A stretch of DNA of 64,000 bases from the NCBI RefSeq assembly GCF_965222285.1, contig NZ_OZ244942.1, positions 992,001 to 1,056,000 of the forward strand. The letters are read 5' to 3'. Below, piece by piece: positions 16,645 to 25,830 of the stretch (positions are counted from its first letter, which is position 1; each line of letters opens with the position of its first letter). Made by a program: the position numbers and the translations under genes. This stretch comes from Tepidicaulis sp002389665 (GTDB lineage: Bacteria > Pseudomonadota > Alphaproteobacteria > Parvibaculales > Parvibaculaceae). The notes under the pieces are model-generated. The model was not told where the DNA came from and made no database searches. It saw nothing but the letters and a program-made list of their open reading frames with translations.

Positions 16645-17168
16645 AACCCTGGATGAAATGGACCCTGACGGTTCTCATCGGCGCGGTGCTTGTGCATGTC
16701 GCCGTCACCTGGGCGCTGCCGCGCGTCATTATGGATGTTGCCATGACGCGGATCGGCGGGGAAGTGGGGACCAATCAGTTTTCTCATGCCGCGCGCGCTA
16801 GCCATGAGTTCAAGGCGGTGGTGCGGCCAAGCCCCGATCTCAACTATTCCATCTGCGTGCTCGATGTCGGAGGCGGCCCTGTGCGCATCGAAGCCCCGGT
16901 GAGTACGCCTTACACGTCGATTTCCGTTTTCGCGGCAAACACCGACAATGTCTTTGCAAAGAACGATAAAGACGCGGCGGCGGATGGCACGGTTTCCGTC
17001 ATCGTGGCGCGTAAGGGAACGGAAATCGCAGATGCACGCGCGGATGTGGTTTATCTGCCGGGCGACAAGGGCCTTGCACTGGTACGCCGGGTCATCACCT
17101 CGGACGCGCAAAACGCTAAGCTTAATGCCATGCGGGAAAACTCGATCTGCGCGCCGCTTGGGAGCTGA
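16641..17168 (+). CDS. DUF1254 domain protein, membrane-anchored
   Basis: A 175-residue protein with one N-terminal membrane segment (WTLTVLIGAVLVHVAVTWAL) and a periplasmic DUF1254 domain: VVRPSPDLNYSICVLDV, GPVRIEAPVS and SISVFAANTDNVFAKND. The start at 16641 overlaps the stop of the DUF1214 gene (ATGA) and sits eight bases after AAGGAG; the ATG six bases earlier is too close to the site. The pair probably forms one complex at the outer face of the inner membrane. It converges on oligopeptidase B with a four-base gap. Confidence 0.85.
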   Translation: MKPWMKWTLTVLIGAVLVHVAVTWALPRVIMDVAMTRIGGEVGTNQFSHAARASHEFKAVVRPSPDLNYSICVLDVGGGPVRIEAPVSTPYTSISVFAANTDNVFAKNDKDAAADGTVSVIVARKGTEIADARADVVYLPGDKGLALVRRVITSDAQNAKLNAMRENSICAPLGS

Positions 17169-17172
17169 TCTC

Positions 17173-19281
17173 TCAGGCGGCGTCCTTGCCGGTGACGGCG
17201 AGCGCAAAGGCGTAGACGAGCGCGACTTCCTTCAGCCGCTCGAACCGGCCCGAGGCGCCGCCATGCCCTGCCTCCATATTGGTTTTAAGGAGCAGGGCAT
17301 TGTCGTCGGTCTTGGCAGCGCGCAGTTTCGCCACCCATTTCGCCGGTTCCCAGTAAGTGACGCGCGGGTCCGTTAACCCGGCAATCACCAGCATATTGGG
17401 ATAGGCTTGCGCTTTGACATTGTCGTAAGGTGAATAGGACGCCATGTACTTATAGGCTTCCTCATCCTCGATCGGGTTGCCCCATTCCAGCCATTCGGGC
17501 GGGGTGAGCGGCAGGCTCGCATCGAGCATGGTGTTCAGCACATCGACGAAGGGCACTTCGGCGATGATGCCTTTGAAAAGCTCGGGCGCTTCATTCGCCA
17601 CCACCCCCATCAGCATGCCGCCGGCGCTCCCGCCATGGGCAACGATATTGCCGCGTGAGGTAAAGCCCTCCGCGGCGAGATAGGCCCCTGCCGCGGTGAA
17701 ATCGGTGAAGGTGTTTTTCTTCGAGGCCGTCTTGCCTGCCTTATACCAGCGGTAGCCGCCTTCCTTGCCGCCCCTGATATGGGCGACCGCGTAAATCATG
17801 CCGCGATTGACGAGGCTGAGCACGCTCGCGGAAAAATATGGGTCCATGCTGATGCCGTAGGACCCGTAGCCATATAGATAAAGCGGAGCGCTGCCATTGA
17901 GCGGCGTCGATTTTTTGTAAAGAAGCGAGATCGGAATGCGCTCACCGTCTTCCGCCGTCGCAAAAAGCCTGCGGGTAACATAATCGCCCGGCGTATGGCC
18001 GCTCGGAATTTCCTGGCGCTTGCGCAAGCTGCGTGTACCCGTCTCGATATCGTAATCATAGACTTCCGCCGGCGTCGTCATGGAACTATAGGCAAAGCGC
18101 AAGGTGCGCGCGTCATATTCATAGCCGCCATGAAGATCGAGATCGTATGCCTCTTCATCGAGCTTAATCACATCTTCCGCGCCCGTTTCCAGCGTGCGGA
18201 TGACGATGCGTTTCAGCCCGTCCCGCCGCTCGATACGCAAATGATAATCGCGGAAGAGAAGCTGGCCGAGAATATAGGTGCCCGCCTCATGGGGCACCAC
18301 ATCGCGCCAATGGGCGGCATTCGGCGCTTCGACCGGCGCTTCGACGATCTTGAAATCTTCCGCGCCATTATCGTTCGTGTGAATGAGAAAGCGTTCGCGC
18401 GGGGCATCATGTTCCACATCATATTCGATGGCCGCCCGGCGCGGCTCGACGCAGCGCGGCGCGCTCTCAGGCTTCTGCGCATCGATCAGCCAGACCTCCG
18501 AGGTCTGGTGGTCATGCGTGTTGATGAGAATGAAGGCGCTGTCCTGGGTTTCGGAAACGGAGACGAAGAAGCCGGGATCGGGCTCTTCATAGACAAGCGC
18601 ATCTGCCGCAGGATCATCGCCGAGCCTGTGCCGGTAAACCCGGCAGGGGCGGTGATTGTCGTCGAGCTTGGTATAGAAAAGCGTCATGCCGTCCGGTGCC
18701 CAGACGGGATCGCCATTCGTGTCGGGAATGGTGTCGGCAAGTTCCTTGCCGGTGGCAAGATCGCGGATATGGAGCGTGAAAAACTCCGAACCTTTGCGGT
18801 CCACGGCCCAGGCGAGCTTGCTGTGATCGCGCGAATGGCTGATGCCGCCGAGCCGGAAATAGGCCTCGCCTTCCGCTTCCTTGTTGCCGTCGAGCAGGAC
18901 TTGAACGTTCTCCTTGCCCCCCGCATCCGAGGAGCGGCATTCGAGCGGATGCTGCGCGCCCGTCTCGAACTTGCGGAAATAATACCAGGGCCCGTCTTTC
19001 GCCGGCACGGAGCTGTCATCTTCCTTGATGCGGGCGCGGATTTCGCTGAAGAGCGTCTCGCGCAAGTCTGAGAGCGGCTCGAGCGCGGCATCCGCATAAG
19101 CGTTTTCCGCTTCGAGATAGGCGCGGATTTCCGCGTCCAGCACGTCCGGATCGCGCATCACATCCTGCCAGTTCTCCGCCCTCAGCCAGGCATAAGGGTC
19201 ACTGACCGTGATGCCGTGATGGGTGTGGCTGGCTTCTTTCAGCGCGGCGACGGGGGCTTTGGCGGGACGGGCGAGGGGCAT
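17173..19281 (-). CDS. ptrB: oligopeptidase B (S9A prolyl oligopeptidase family)
   Basis: A 702-residue serine peptidase that cleaves short peptides after Arg or Lys. The N-terminal beta-propeller starts HGITVSDPYAWLRAENWQDV and the C-terminal alpha/beta hydrolase holds the triad: Ser552 in AHGGSAGGMLMGVV, Asp in AGLTDPRVTYWEP and His in EAGHGGASGR. The acidic pair YSPYDNVKAQAYPN and the propeller length match bacterial oligopeptidase B. Start at the ATG 19281 (GGAG six bases upstream); a TTG at 19296 is in frame but less likely. No signal peptide, so cytosolic. Confidence 0.93.
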   Translation of the reverse strand: MPLARPAKAPVAALKEASHTHHGITVSDPYAWLRAENWQDVMRDPDVLDAEIRAYLEAENAYADAALEPLSDLRETLFSEIRARIKEDDSSVPAKDGPWYYFRKFETGAQHPLECRSSDAGGKENVQVLLDGNKEAEGEAYFRLGGISHSRDHSKLAWAVDRKGSEFFTLHIRDLATGKELADTIPDTNGDPVWAPDGMTLFYTKLDDNHRPCRVYRHRLGDDPAADALVYEEPDPGFFVSVSETQDSAFILINTHDHQTSEVWLIDAQKPESAPRCVEPRRAAIEYDVEHDAPRERFLIHTNDNGAEDFKIVEAPVEAPNAAHWRDVVPHEAGTYILGQLLFRDYHLRIERRDGLKRIVIRTLETGAEDVIKLDEEAYDLDLHGGYEYDARTLRFAYSSMTTPAEVYDYDIETGTRSLRKRQEIPSGHTPGDYVTRRLFATAEDGERIPISLLYKKSTPLNGSAPLYLYGYGSYGISMDPYFSASVLSLVNRGMIYAVAHIRGGKEGGYRWYKAGKTASKKNTFTDFTAAGAYLAAEGFTSRGNIVAHGGSAGGMLMGVVANEAPELFKGIIAEVPFVDVLNTMLDASLPLTPPEWLEWGNPIEDEEAYKYMASYSPYDNVKAQAYPNMLVIAGLTDPRVTYWEPAKWVAKLRAAKTDDNALLLKTNMEAGHGGASGRFERLKEVALVYAFALAVTGKDAA

Positions 19282-19316
19282 GGGGAACTCCGGCAATGAG
19301 GACCAAGTTTACAATG

Positions 19317-19353
19317 AAAAAGCCCCCGGCGCGCAAGCGGGCCGGGGGCTTTT
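19317..19353 (-). terminator. rho-independent terminator
   Basis: A 13-bp stem (AAAAGCCCCCGGC / GCCGGGGGCTTTT) with a ten-base loop between the NodN/MaoC gene and oligopeptidase B. It terminates the former before the latter's start. Confidence 0.85.
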
Positions 19354-19367
19354 AAAGCGGGGCGCTC

Positions 19368-19820
19368 TTATTCGTAGAGCAGCGTGATCGTTTCGGCGAT
19401 CAGGGCCGGGCGTTCCTGGCCTTCGATCTCCACGGTCACTTCATTGATGAACTGCGTCCCGCCGCCCTTGGGGTTGGCTTCTTTCAGCTTCACGCGGGCG
19501 CGGACCTTGGAATTGACCGGCACCATGTTGGTGAAGCGCACGGAGTTGGAGCCGTAATTGATGCCGCGCGTCACGCTTTTCACGGCGCTGATCTGGCTCA
19601 TCAGGGCAGGCAGCAGCGAGAGCGTCAGATAGCCATGGGCGATGGTCGGCATGCCCAGTTCTTTCTTGGTGCGCTCGGGGTCGATGTGGATCCACTGATG
19701 GTCGCCCGTCGCATCGGCGAACAGGTTGATGCGGTCCTGGTCGATTTCCATCCACTCGCTGACGCCGATTTCATTGCCGGCCTCTTTTGCATAATCGGCC
19801 ACGGTGTCGAAAACGCGCAT
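19368..19820 (-). CDS. MaoC/NodN-family (R)-hydratase-like protein
   Basis: A 150-residue hot-dog-fold protein. The start at 19820 has GGAGG six bases upstream. The hydratase motif is FADATGDHQWIHIDPERTKK with the Asp and His pair, followed by AHGYLTLSLLPALM. This is the NodN/MaoC subgroup of (R)-specific enoyl-CoA hydratases. It may hydrate trans-2-enoyl-CoA thioesters in fatty acid or polyhydroxyalkanoate metabolism; the exact chain length is not predictable. Monocistronic, with its own terminator. Confidence 0.9.
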   Translation of the reverse strand: MRVFDTVADYAKEAGNEIGVSEWMEIDQDRINLFADATGDHQWIHIDPERTKKELGMPTIAHGYLTLSLLPALMSQISAVKSVTRGINYGSNSVRFTNMVPVNSKVRARVKLKEANPKGGGTQFINEVTVEIEGQERPALIAETITLLYE

Positions 19821-20009
19821 AAATGCCTCCGTCTTTTCTGATTTTGCCGCTGTGATGACAGCTGGTTGCGTATGGCGCGGCGCGGGGCTCACCCGCCGCC
19901 GTCCGGGAATCTGGCCCCAAAGGTAGCGGTCCCGGCGCCGGATTTCCAACGCTTAATTAAAGGCGGAAAAGGCGGTGTTTGACGCCTTGCACGGCCCTCA
20001 CATGGCCTC

Positions 20010-20486
20010 CTACATCGAAAGACGGATGCGCACGCGCCGGTCTTCCTTCGAATCCCAGGTCAGGCTCTCGGCAATCCAGCCCATCGGCTCGCCTTCGGGC
20101 TCGATGGCGATTTTCGAGGCAGGCCAGCCCAGTTTCTTGAAGGCGCGCGCCACGGCCTCGGAGCGCTTGCGGGCAAGCTCGGCATTATAAGCGGCATTGC
20201 CCTTCTTGCTGGCTTTGCCGAAAAGGCAGATCTGCTGCATATGCTGGCCCGTCGCCCGCTCATAAACCCGCTCGATCTTATCGAGATATTCCGGGGCGAT
20301 GGCGGCGCTGTCGGTCTCGAAATAGATATATTCCTCCCGCTGCAGCTTGCCCGAGGCGCCGAACTTGTTGTTGCACTCCTTGCCGGAGGAATGCACTTCC
20401 TGCGCGCCCGCAGGGCCCGAGGCGCTCATGGCTGCGAGTCCCAATCCGAGCGATGCGGCGAAGAAAACCGTGGTGAGAATACGCAT
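20010..20486 (-). CDS. OmpA-like domain protein, secreted
   Basis: A 158-residue protein with a signal peptide (residues 1-28, ending PAGAQE) and a single OmpA/MotB-like domain. Visible are EYIYFETDSAAIAPEYLDKI, then FGKASKKGNAAYNAELARKR and AVARAFKKLGWPASKIAIEP. The usual peptidoglycan-binding Asp and Arg positions are only partly kept (FGKASKKG replaces the common GHTD block), so binding of diaminopimelate is uncertain. Two cysteines, in SGKECNNKFG and QQICLFG, could form a disulfide. It stands alone between terminators. Confidence 0.8.
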   Translation of the reverse strand: MRILTTVFFAASLGLGLAAMSASGPAGAQEVHSSGKECNNKFGASGKLQREEYIYFETDSAAIAPEYLDKIERVYERATGQHMQQICLFGKASKKGNAAYNAELARKRSEAVARAFKKLGWPASKIAIEPEGEPMGWIAESLTWDSKEDRRVRIRLSM

Positions 20487-20579
20487 GGCGAGCCCCCTTT
20501 TGCGATGATGCAGTCAATTTAACCCCAATCAGCAAAATGCAAAACAGCTGAACCGGCGCTGAACGGCGGCCTGAAAAGA

Positions 20580-20606
20580 AAAGGCCCGGCGCTGGGCCGG
20601 GCCTTT
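20580..20606 (-). terminator. rho-independent terminator
   Basis: An 11-bp perfect stem (AAAGGCCCGGC / GCCGGGCCTTT) followed on the minus strand by TTTTCTTTT, directly downstream of the acyl-CoA synthetase gene. Confidence 0.88.
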
Positions 20607-20616
20607 GAAGAGAAGA

Positions 20617-22182
20617 TCACACGATCTTCGAATCGTGATTGCCCCAATATTTGTCGCGGATGAGCCGCTTATAGAGCTTCCCCGTCGGGTGGCGCGGCAA
20701 TTCCTTGTCGAAATCCACCGAGCGCGGGCATTTGATCTTGGAAAGCTCGCTCTGGCAGAAGGCGATGAGTTCCGCTTCAAGCTCGGGGCCTGCATCCGCC
20801 CAGTCCATGGGCTGGACGATGGCTTTCACCTCTTCGCCGAAATCGGTGTTCGGCACGCCGATCACCGCCACATCCGCGACCTTCGGATGGGTGATAAGCA
20901 GGTTTTCCGCTTCCTGCGGATAGATGTTCACCCCGCCGGAAATGATCATGAAGGCCTTGCGGTCTGTGAGGTAAAGATAGCCGTCCTCATCCAGCCGGCC
21001 GATATCGCCCAGCGTCGTCCAATGCTTGTGCTTGGGGTGGCGGCTGTCGCGGGTCTTCTTTTCATCGTTGTAATATTGGAATTGCGGCGCGTTGGGGTCA
21101 TCGGCCTCGAAATAAATCGTGCCGGCCTCGCCCACGGGCACTTCATTGCCCTCATCGTCGCAAATATGCACCTTGCCGAGCAGCGCCTTGCCGACGGAGC
21201 CTTTGTGCTGCAGCCATTCTTCGGAATTGAGCGCGCAGAACCCGTTGCCTTCCGAGCCTGCATAATACTCGTTGATGACCGGGCCCCACCATTCGATCAT
21301 CTGTTCCTTCACCGGCACCGGGCAGGGGGCGGCGGCGTGGATCGCGCATTTGAGCGAGGAGACGTCGTATTTCTTGCGCACTTCTTCGGGCAGCTTGAGC
21401 ATGCGCACGAACATGGTCGGCACCCACTGGCTGTGTGTGATCTTGTATTTTTCGATCAGCTGCAGCGCCTGTTCCTCATCGAAATGTTCCATCACGATGC
21501 AGGTGCCGCCAAGGCGCTGCACCGTCATGTTGTAGCGCAGGGGCGCTGCGTGATAGAGCGGCGCGGGGGAAAGATAGACCGTGTCCCCGTCGAAGCCGTA
21601 AAGCGCCTGAGCCAGCATGACGAGGCCCGGCACTTCGTCGATGGGCCCGCCGGAAAGCGGAATGCGGATGCCTTTCGGCCGCCCCGTCGTGCCCGATGAA
21701 TAGAGCATGTCCGTGCCCGCCGTTTCATCGGCAATCGGTGTTTTGGGCATGGCATCGCGTGCTTCTTCATAAGCGCTGTAACCGGCTTCCGCGCCGCCGA
21801 TCATGTAGCGGTGTTTCGCCCCTTTGATGAGGTCTTTGGAGAGCAGATCTTTTGCCGTTGCCGCCAGCGCCTTCGAGGTGAAGAAGGCCTTAGCCCCGCA
21901 ATCTTCCACAATGTAGTCGATCTCGCTCGGCGTCAGGCGCGAGGAAATGCAAGTGAAGTAAAGCCCGGCCCGCTGTGCGCCCCAGCAAAGCTCCAGATAG
22001 CGGGCATTGTTTTCCATGAAAATGGCGATGGCATCGCCCGTCTTCAGCCCCAGGCTGCGCAGCAGCTGGGCGACCTGGTTGGAGCGCTCGTCGAGCTCTT
22101 TATAGGTTACGGTTTCGCCCGTATTCGCCATGATATAGGCGGGCCGGTCGGGCGCATTGGCCGCATGATGAAACGGATGCAT
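20617..22182 (-). CDS. acyl-CoA synthetase (AMP-forming)
   Basis: A 521-residue ANL-superfamily ligase. The P-loop motif is YSSGTTGRPKGIRIP, then EYYAGSEGNGFCA, the hinge region GDIGRLDEDGYLYLTDR with KAFMIISGGVNIYP, and catalytic Lys in HPTGKLYKRLIRDKYW. It activates a carboxylic acid with ATP and CoA. The sequence belongs to the FadD-like group found in steroid-, terpene- and cyclohexane-carboxylate-degrading alphaproteobacteria, but the acid cannot be specified. It is divergent from the enoyl-CoA hydratase at 22394, probably under shared control. Confidence 0.93.
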   Translation of the reverse strand: MHPFHHAANAPDRPAYIMANTGETVTYKELDERSNQVAQLLRSLGLKTGDAIAIFMENNARYLELCWGAQRAGLYFTCISSRLTPSEIDYIVEDCGAKAFFTSKALAATAKDLLSKDLIKGAKHRYMIGGAEAGYSAYEEARDAMPKTPIADETAGTDMLYSSGTTGRPKGIRIPLSGGPIDEVPGLVMLAQALYGFDGDTVYLSPAPLYHAAPLRYNMTVQRLGGTCIVMEHFDEEQALQLIEKYKITHSQWVPTMFVRMLKLPEEVRKKYDVSSLKCAIHAAAPCPVPVKEQMIEWWGPVINEYYAGSEGNGFCALNSEEWLQHKGSVGKALLGKVHICDDEGNEVPVGEAGTIYFEADDPNAPQFQYYNDEKKTRDSRHPKHKHWTTLGDIGRLDEDGYLYLTDRKAFMIISGGVNIYPQEAENLLITHPKVADVAVIGVPNTDFGEEVKAIVQPMDWADAGPELEAELIAFCQSELSKIKCPRSVDFDKELPRHPTGKLYKRLIRDKYWGNHDSKIV

Positions 22183-22313
22183 GTAGCGTCTCCCTGAATT
22201 CCCGGCCTTTTTAGCCGGTTCTTATCCGGCTCTTGCGGCCGGCTCTCTTTGACCGGGATCATAAACCAGTTGGAAAATTTGTGCACCGGTTTGCATGGCC
22301 GGAGGAGGCCGCC

Positions 22314-22326
22314 TGACGCAACGTCA
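22314..22326. promoter_or_regulatory. short palindrome in divergent acyl-CoA promoter
   Basis: TGACG, three-base spacer, CGTCA, located 132 bp upstream of the acyl-CoA synthetase start and 68 bp upstream of the enoyl-CoA hydratase start. The short arms make this a weak candidate for an operator. Confidence 0.35.
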
Positions 22327-22393
22327 AGGATAAAAGAAGGCGGAAATTCTATGCCGCCTCTTGTATGGTGCCCCCATCGATAGGGAGAAAAAC

Positions 22394-23299
22394 ATGACCT
22401 ACAAGACCATCAAATACGAAGTGGCGGAGAATATCCTCACCATCACCCTCAACCGCCCGGACAAGCTGAACGCCTTTACCGGCGAAATGATGTTCGAGCT
22501 GATCGACGCCTTCGACAAGGCCGATGCGGACGATAATGTCGGCGCGGTCATCGTGACGGGCGAGGGCCGGGCTTTCTGCGCCGGCGCCGACCTTTCCGCC
22601 GGGGCCAAAACCTTCGACTATGAAAAGCGTGAGGACCGCCCGGACAAGGCGGGCGATCCGCGCCGTGACGACGGCTCCATCGATTATTCCCATGAAGCGG
22701 TGCGCGATGGCGGCGGGCGCGTTTCCTTGCGCATCTTCGAATGCCTGAAGCCCGTCATCGCCGCGGTCAACGGCCCGGCGGTCGGCGTGGGCGTTACCAT
22801 GCAATTGCCGATGGATATTCGTCTTGCCTCGGAAGATGCAAAATTCGGCTTCGTCTTCAACCGGCGCGGCATCAACCCGGAAGCCTGTTCGAGCTGGTTC
22901 CTGCCGCGTCTCGTCGGCATCAGCCAGGCGCTGGAATGGACCTACACGGGCCGCGTTTTCCCGGCGCAGGAAGCCTTGGAAGGCGGCCTCGTCAAGAAAG
23001 TCTATAAAGCCGACGAGCTTCTGCCCGCCGCCCGTGCGCTTGCGCGGGAAATCATCGACAACACCGCGCCCGTCTCCAACGCCCTGACGCGCCAGATGAT
23101 GTGGCGCATGCTCGGCGCGGATCATCCCATGGAAGCGCATAAGGTCGATAGCCGCGCCATCTATTCGCGCGGCGCCTCGGCGGATGCCAAAGAAGGCGTC
23201 ATGTCGTTCCTGGAAAAACGCCCGGCGGAATATCCCTGCACGGTCTCCAAGGACATGCCGGACTTCTTCCCCTGGTGGGACGAGCGCAAATACAGCTAA
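22394..23299 (+). CDS. enoyl-CoA hydratase/isomerase (crotonase) family protein
   Basis: A 301-residue crotonase-fold enzyme. Start at 22394, six bases after GGGAG. The oxyanion-hole motif is GRAFCAGADLSAGA and the second loop is AAVNGPAVGVGVTMQLPMDI; the acidic catalytic region is NRRGINPEACSSWFLPRLVG. It is about 40 residues longer than E. coli-type hydratases because of a charged insertion around residues 75-105. It likely hydrates or isomerises an enoyl-CoA during acid degradation, together with the divergent acyl-CoA synthetase. Confidence 0.92.
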   Translation: MTYKTIKYEVAENILTITLNRPDKLNAFTGEMMFELIDAFDKADADDNVGAVIVTGEGRAFCAGADLSAGAKTFDYEKREDRPDKAGDPRRDDGSIDYSHEAVRDGGGRVSLRIFECLKPVIAAVNGPAVGVGVTMQLPMDIRLASEDAKFGFVFNRRGINPEACSSWFLPRLVGISQALEWTYTGRVFPAQEALEGGLVKKVYKADELLPAARALAREIIDNTAPVSNALTRQMMWRMLGADHPMEAHKVDSRAIYSRGASADAKEGVMSFLEKRPAEYPCTVSKDMPDFFPWWDERKYS

Positions 23300-23308
23300 G
23301 ACGCCGGA

Positions 23309-24577
23309 TCAGGAGGCGCCGCTCCCCATCTTGTGGGGCGGCGCTTCCAATCCCCAGAGCGGGGAAAAGAAGAACATCGTCAGCCACACCACCACCATGG
23401 CGGCGGAGGGCACGAGCACCGCGTTGAGCGGGCCGATGGCCTTGATGATATAGCCTGTGGCGAAAGAGCCGATCGGCCCGCCCCCCATCATCCCCAATTG
23501 AAAAATCGACAATACCCGGGCGCGGTGCGTGTCGCTGGCAAATTCCTGCACAATGGCGCGCGACTGTGTCATGGAAACACCGGCGGCAAGCCCCCAGCAT
23601 GCGGCAAGCACATAAACGCTCCAGAAGGGCGGCTCGAAGTGAAAGCCGACCATCGCCGCCGAGCCGGTGCAAAGCGCCAGCATGATGGCGCGGCCTTGCT
23701 TTTTGATGGGCCGCAAGCGGCTTTGCACGGTGGAGGAAATACCGATACCGGAAAAGAAGACGACATAGACCCCGGCCAGCGCCGCCGATCCCCCGCCATA
23801 AACATCCGGAATGAGAATGGGGAAGAACACCATGAAAACGCCGATATAAAGCACACCGGAGGAAAACATCATGGTGATGACGGGGCGCAGCCGCTCCGAC
23901 TGCCAGACGATGACGAGGCCTTCCTTGATGAGCTGCCATTGGGAGGGGCGCTTCTGATCTTCCTTCAGGGGGGCTGCGGGCGGCGGCGGGGCTTTGGGCA
24001 AGCGGCTGGTGGTAAAAGCGGCGGCGGCGAGCGCCAGCGCCTGGGTGAGCACGATAAAGAGCGGGCCTGCAAGCCCGGCAAGCCCGCTGAGGAGATTGCC
24101 CAGTACCTGCGACAGGAATTGCATGCTCATGGCCGAGGCAACGGCTTTTTGAATGGCGCCCGGCCGCTCCCGGTTGATGACGCGGGTAAGGAGCGAATCG
24201 CGCGCCGGCGTAACGAAAGCGCCGAGCGTCGAAAAGACGAGCAGATAGACGATCATCACCGGATAGGAGAGATAGCCCATATAAATCGCGGCGGCGAGCG
24301 TGAGCGGCACCACCATGCCCATGAGCTGCAGACGCATGAGATAGGAGCGCAGTTCCATGCGGTCCGCCGTCGCCCCGCCGAAAAGCCCGAGCAGCAGCAT
24401 GGCGAGCATCGAACAGGCTTGGGCGATGCCCACATATTCCGGCCCCATGCCCAGCACTTCTTTGATGAGCCAGGGTGCCAGCACCATCTGAATGCCTGTG
24501 GCGAAGAAATAAGTGCCGAGCCCGCCCATATACCATTTGAGGTGAGCGGGAAGAGGCGGGTTTGCCGCAATGCTCAT
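23309..24577 (-). CDS. MFS transporter
   Basis: A 422-residue inner-membrane protein with about twelve hydrophobic segments. It belongs to the MFS_3/enterobactin-exporter-like group, judged by STLGAFVTPARDSLLTRVIN and HRARVLSIFQLGMMGGGPIG. Efflux of a hydrophobic compound is likely but unproven. Its start overlaps the upstream paralogue by four bases (ATGA), so the two are one operon. It converges on the enoyl-CoA hydratase with nine bases between. Confidence 0.92.
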   Translation of the reverse strand: MSIAANPPLPAHLKWYMGGLGTYFFATGIQMVLAPWLIKEVLGMGPEYVGIAQACSMLAMLLLGLFGGATADRMELRSYLMRLQLMGMVVPLTLAAAIYMGYLSYPVMIVYLLVFSTLGAFVTPARDSLLTRVINRERPGAIQKAVASAMSMQFLSQVLGNLLSGLAGLAGPLFIVLTQALALAAAAFTTSRLPKAPPPPAAPLKEDQKRPSQWQLIKEGLVIVWQSERLRPVITMMFSSGVLYIGVFMVFFPILIPDVYGGGSAALAGVYVVFFSGIGISSTVQSRLRPIKKQGRAIMLALCTGSAAMVGFHFEPPFWSVYVLAACWGLAAGVSMTQSRAIVQEFASDTHRARVLSIFQLGMMGGGPIGSFATGYIIKAIGPLNAVLVPSAAMVVVWLTMFFFSPLWGLEAPPHKMGSGAS

Positions 24578-25830
24578 GAACGGCCCTCATTGTGAAGTTC
24601 GGGGCGGGGCGCGTGAAGGGACAGCAGCGCCGTGCGGGTGCAGAGCCAGGCAAGAATGCCCGCCATCACAAGCGCAGGCAAAAGCACGGCATTTGCAAGT
24701 CCGGTCAGGCCGATAAGCCCGCCCATGGCGAAAGAGCCGATGGGCCCGCCGCCCATCATGCCGAGCTGATAGATGGAAAGGACGCGCGCGCGGTGCGTCG
24801 GGCGCGCTTCGCTCTGCACGATGGTGCGGGTGATGGTCATGGTCGTGCCCGCGCCGATGCCCCAGAGAAAAGAGAGCGCGCAAAACATCCAAAAGGAAAT
24901 AGGCAGCGAAAAGAGCGCGAGGATGATCGCCCCCGAGCCCACGGAAGCGACGAGCACCTTGCCGCGCGCTTCCACATGGCCGAAGCGCAGCAGTGTGACG
25001 GTGGCGAGGATCGTGCCGCCCCAGAAGGAAAGGTTTGCGGCGCTGAGCTGCGAGACGCCGCCGCCATAAATATCGCGCACCATGAGCGGCATCAGCACCA
25101 TGAAGCTGCCCACATATAAAAGCCCGATGGCGGTGATGAGCACGATCACGGGGAAGATCGAGGGGGAATGCCAGACCTCGCGCAGCCCGTCCAGAATGTC
25201 GCTGCCGCGCGTGGCCCCGCTTGGCTCATGCAGCGAGGGCATGGGGCGGAGCTGAAAGACCGCCATGCCGCCTAGCACCATGACCAGCGCCTGCACATGC
25301 AGGAACAGCGAGACGGCGTTCAGGTCTTCCAGGCCGAAATACGCCGAAAGGAAGGGAATGAGCTGTACCGAAAGCATGCCGAGAAGCTGCCCGCTCAGCT
25401 GCACGCCCATGGCGATCGTGACGATGCGCTGAATGTCCTGCCCGCCGAGCCGGCTGAGGGAGGAATCGCGGGCCGGAATGGCAAAGGCCCCGAGCGTGCC
25501 CATGGTCAGCGCGTAAAGAATGAGAATTTCATAGGCGAGCAAGCCTTGAAGCAGCGCATAGCCGAGGCCGAGGGCCGGGAGCGCGGCGATGAGATGAACG
25601 CGGATGAGGATCGTCCGGCAGTCCGAGCGCTCCGCCGTCAGCCCGCCGACCAGCATGAGAAGCAGGGCGGGAATTTGCAGGCACATCTGCGCCAGGCCGA
25701 CGAAGAAAGCCGGCTCATGCAACACATTGGCAACGAGATGGGGAAAGAGAACGAACTGCATGCCGAGGCTGATGAACCAGCTTGCCTGTCCGCCCATATA
25801 CCAGCCGAGTTGCCCCTCGGTTCTTTGCAT
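24574..25830 (-). CDS. MFS transporter, tandem paralogue
   Basis: A 418-residue MFS protein, start at 25830 seven bases after GGGAGG; the 33-codon extension upstream is not coding. It shares with the downstream gene the blocks GTLGAFAIPARDSSLSRLGG and HRARVLSIYQLGMMGGGPIG, clear signs of tandem duplication. Overall similarity outside these blocks is low, so the duplication is old. The two may form a heterodimeric or functionally divided exporter pair; that is inference. No regulator is adjacent on this strand. Confidence 0.92.
   Translation of the reverse strand: MQRTEGQLGWYMGGQASWFISLGMQFVLFPHLVANVLHEPAFFVGLAQMCLQIPALLLMLVGGLTAERSDCRTILIRVHLIAALPALGLGYALLQGLLAYEILILYALTMGTLGAFAIPARDSSLSRLGGQDIQRIVTIAMGVQLSGQLLGMLSVQLIPFLSAYFGLEDLNAVSLFLHVQALVMVLGGMAVFQLRPMPSLHEPSGATRGSDILDGLREVWHSPSIFPVIVLITAIGLLYVGSFMVLMPLMVRDIYGGGVSQLSAANLSFWGGTILATVTLLRFGHVEARGKVLVASVGSGAIILALFSLPISFWMFCALSFLWGIGAGTTMTITRTIVQSEARPTHRARVLSIYQLGMMGGGPIGSFAMGGLIGLTGLANAVLLPALVMAGILAWLCTRTALLSLHAPRPELHNEGRS

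Noticed and set aside
20048..20062. TTCGAATCC-like sequence resembling a tRNA T-loop
   Set aside because: It lies inside the OmpA-like gene and no acceptor or anticodon stem could be built around it.
23333..24595. 420-codon plus-strand frame opposite the MFS gene
   Set aside because: It is His/Arg/Glu-rich low-complexity sequence without a fold, antisense to a clear twelve-segment transporter.
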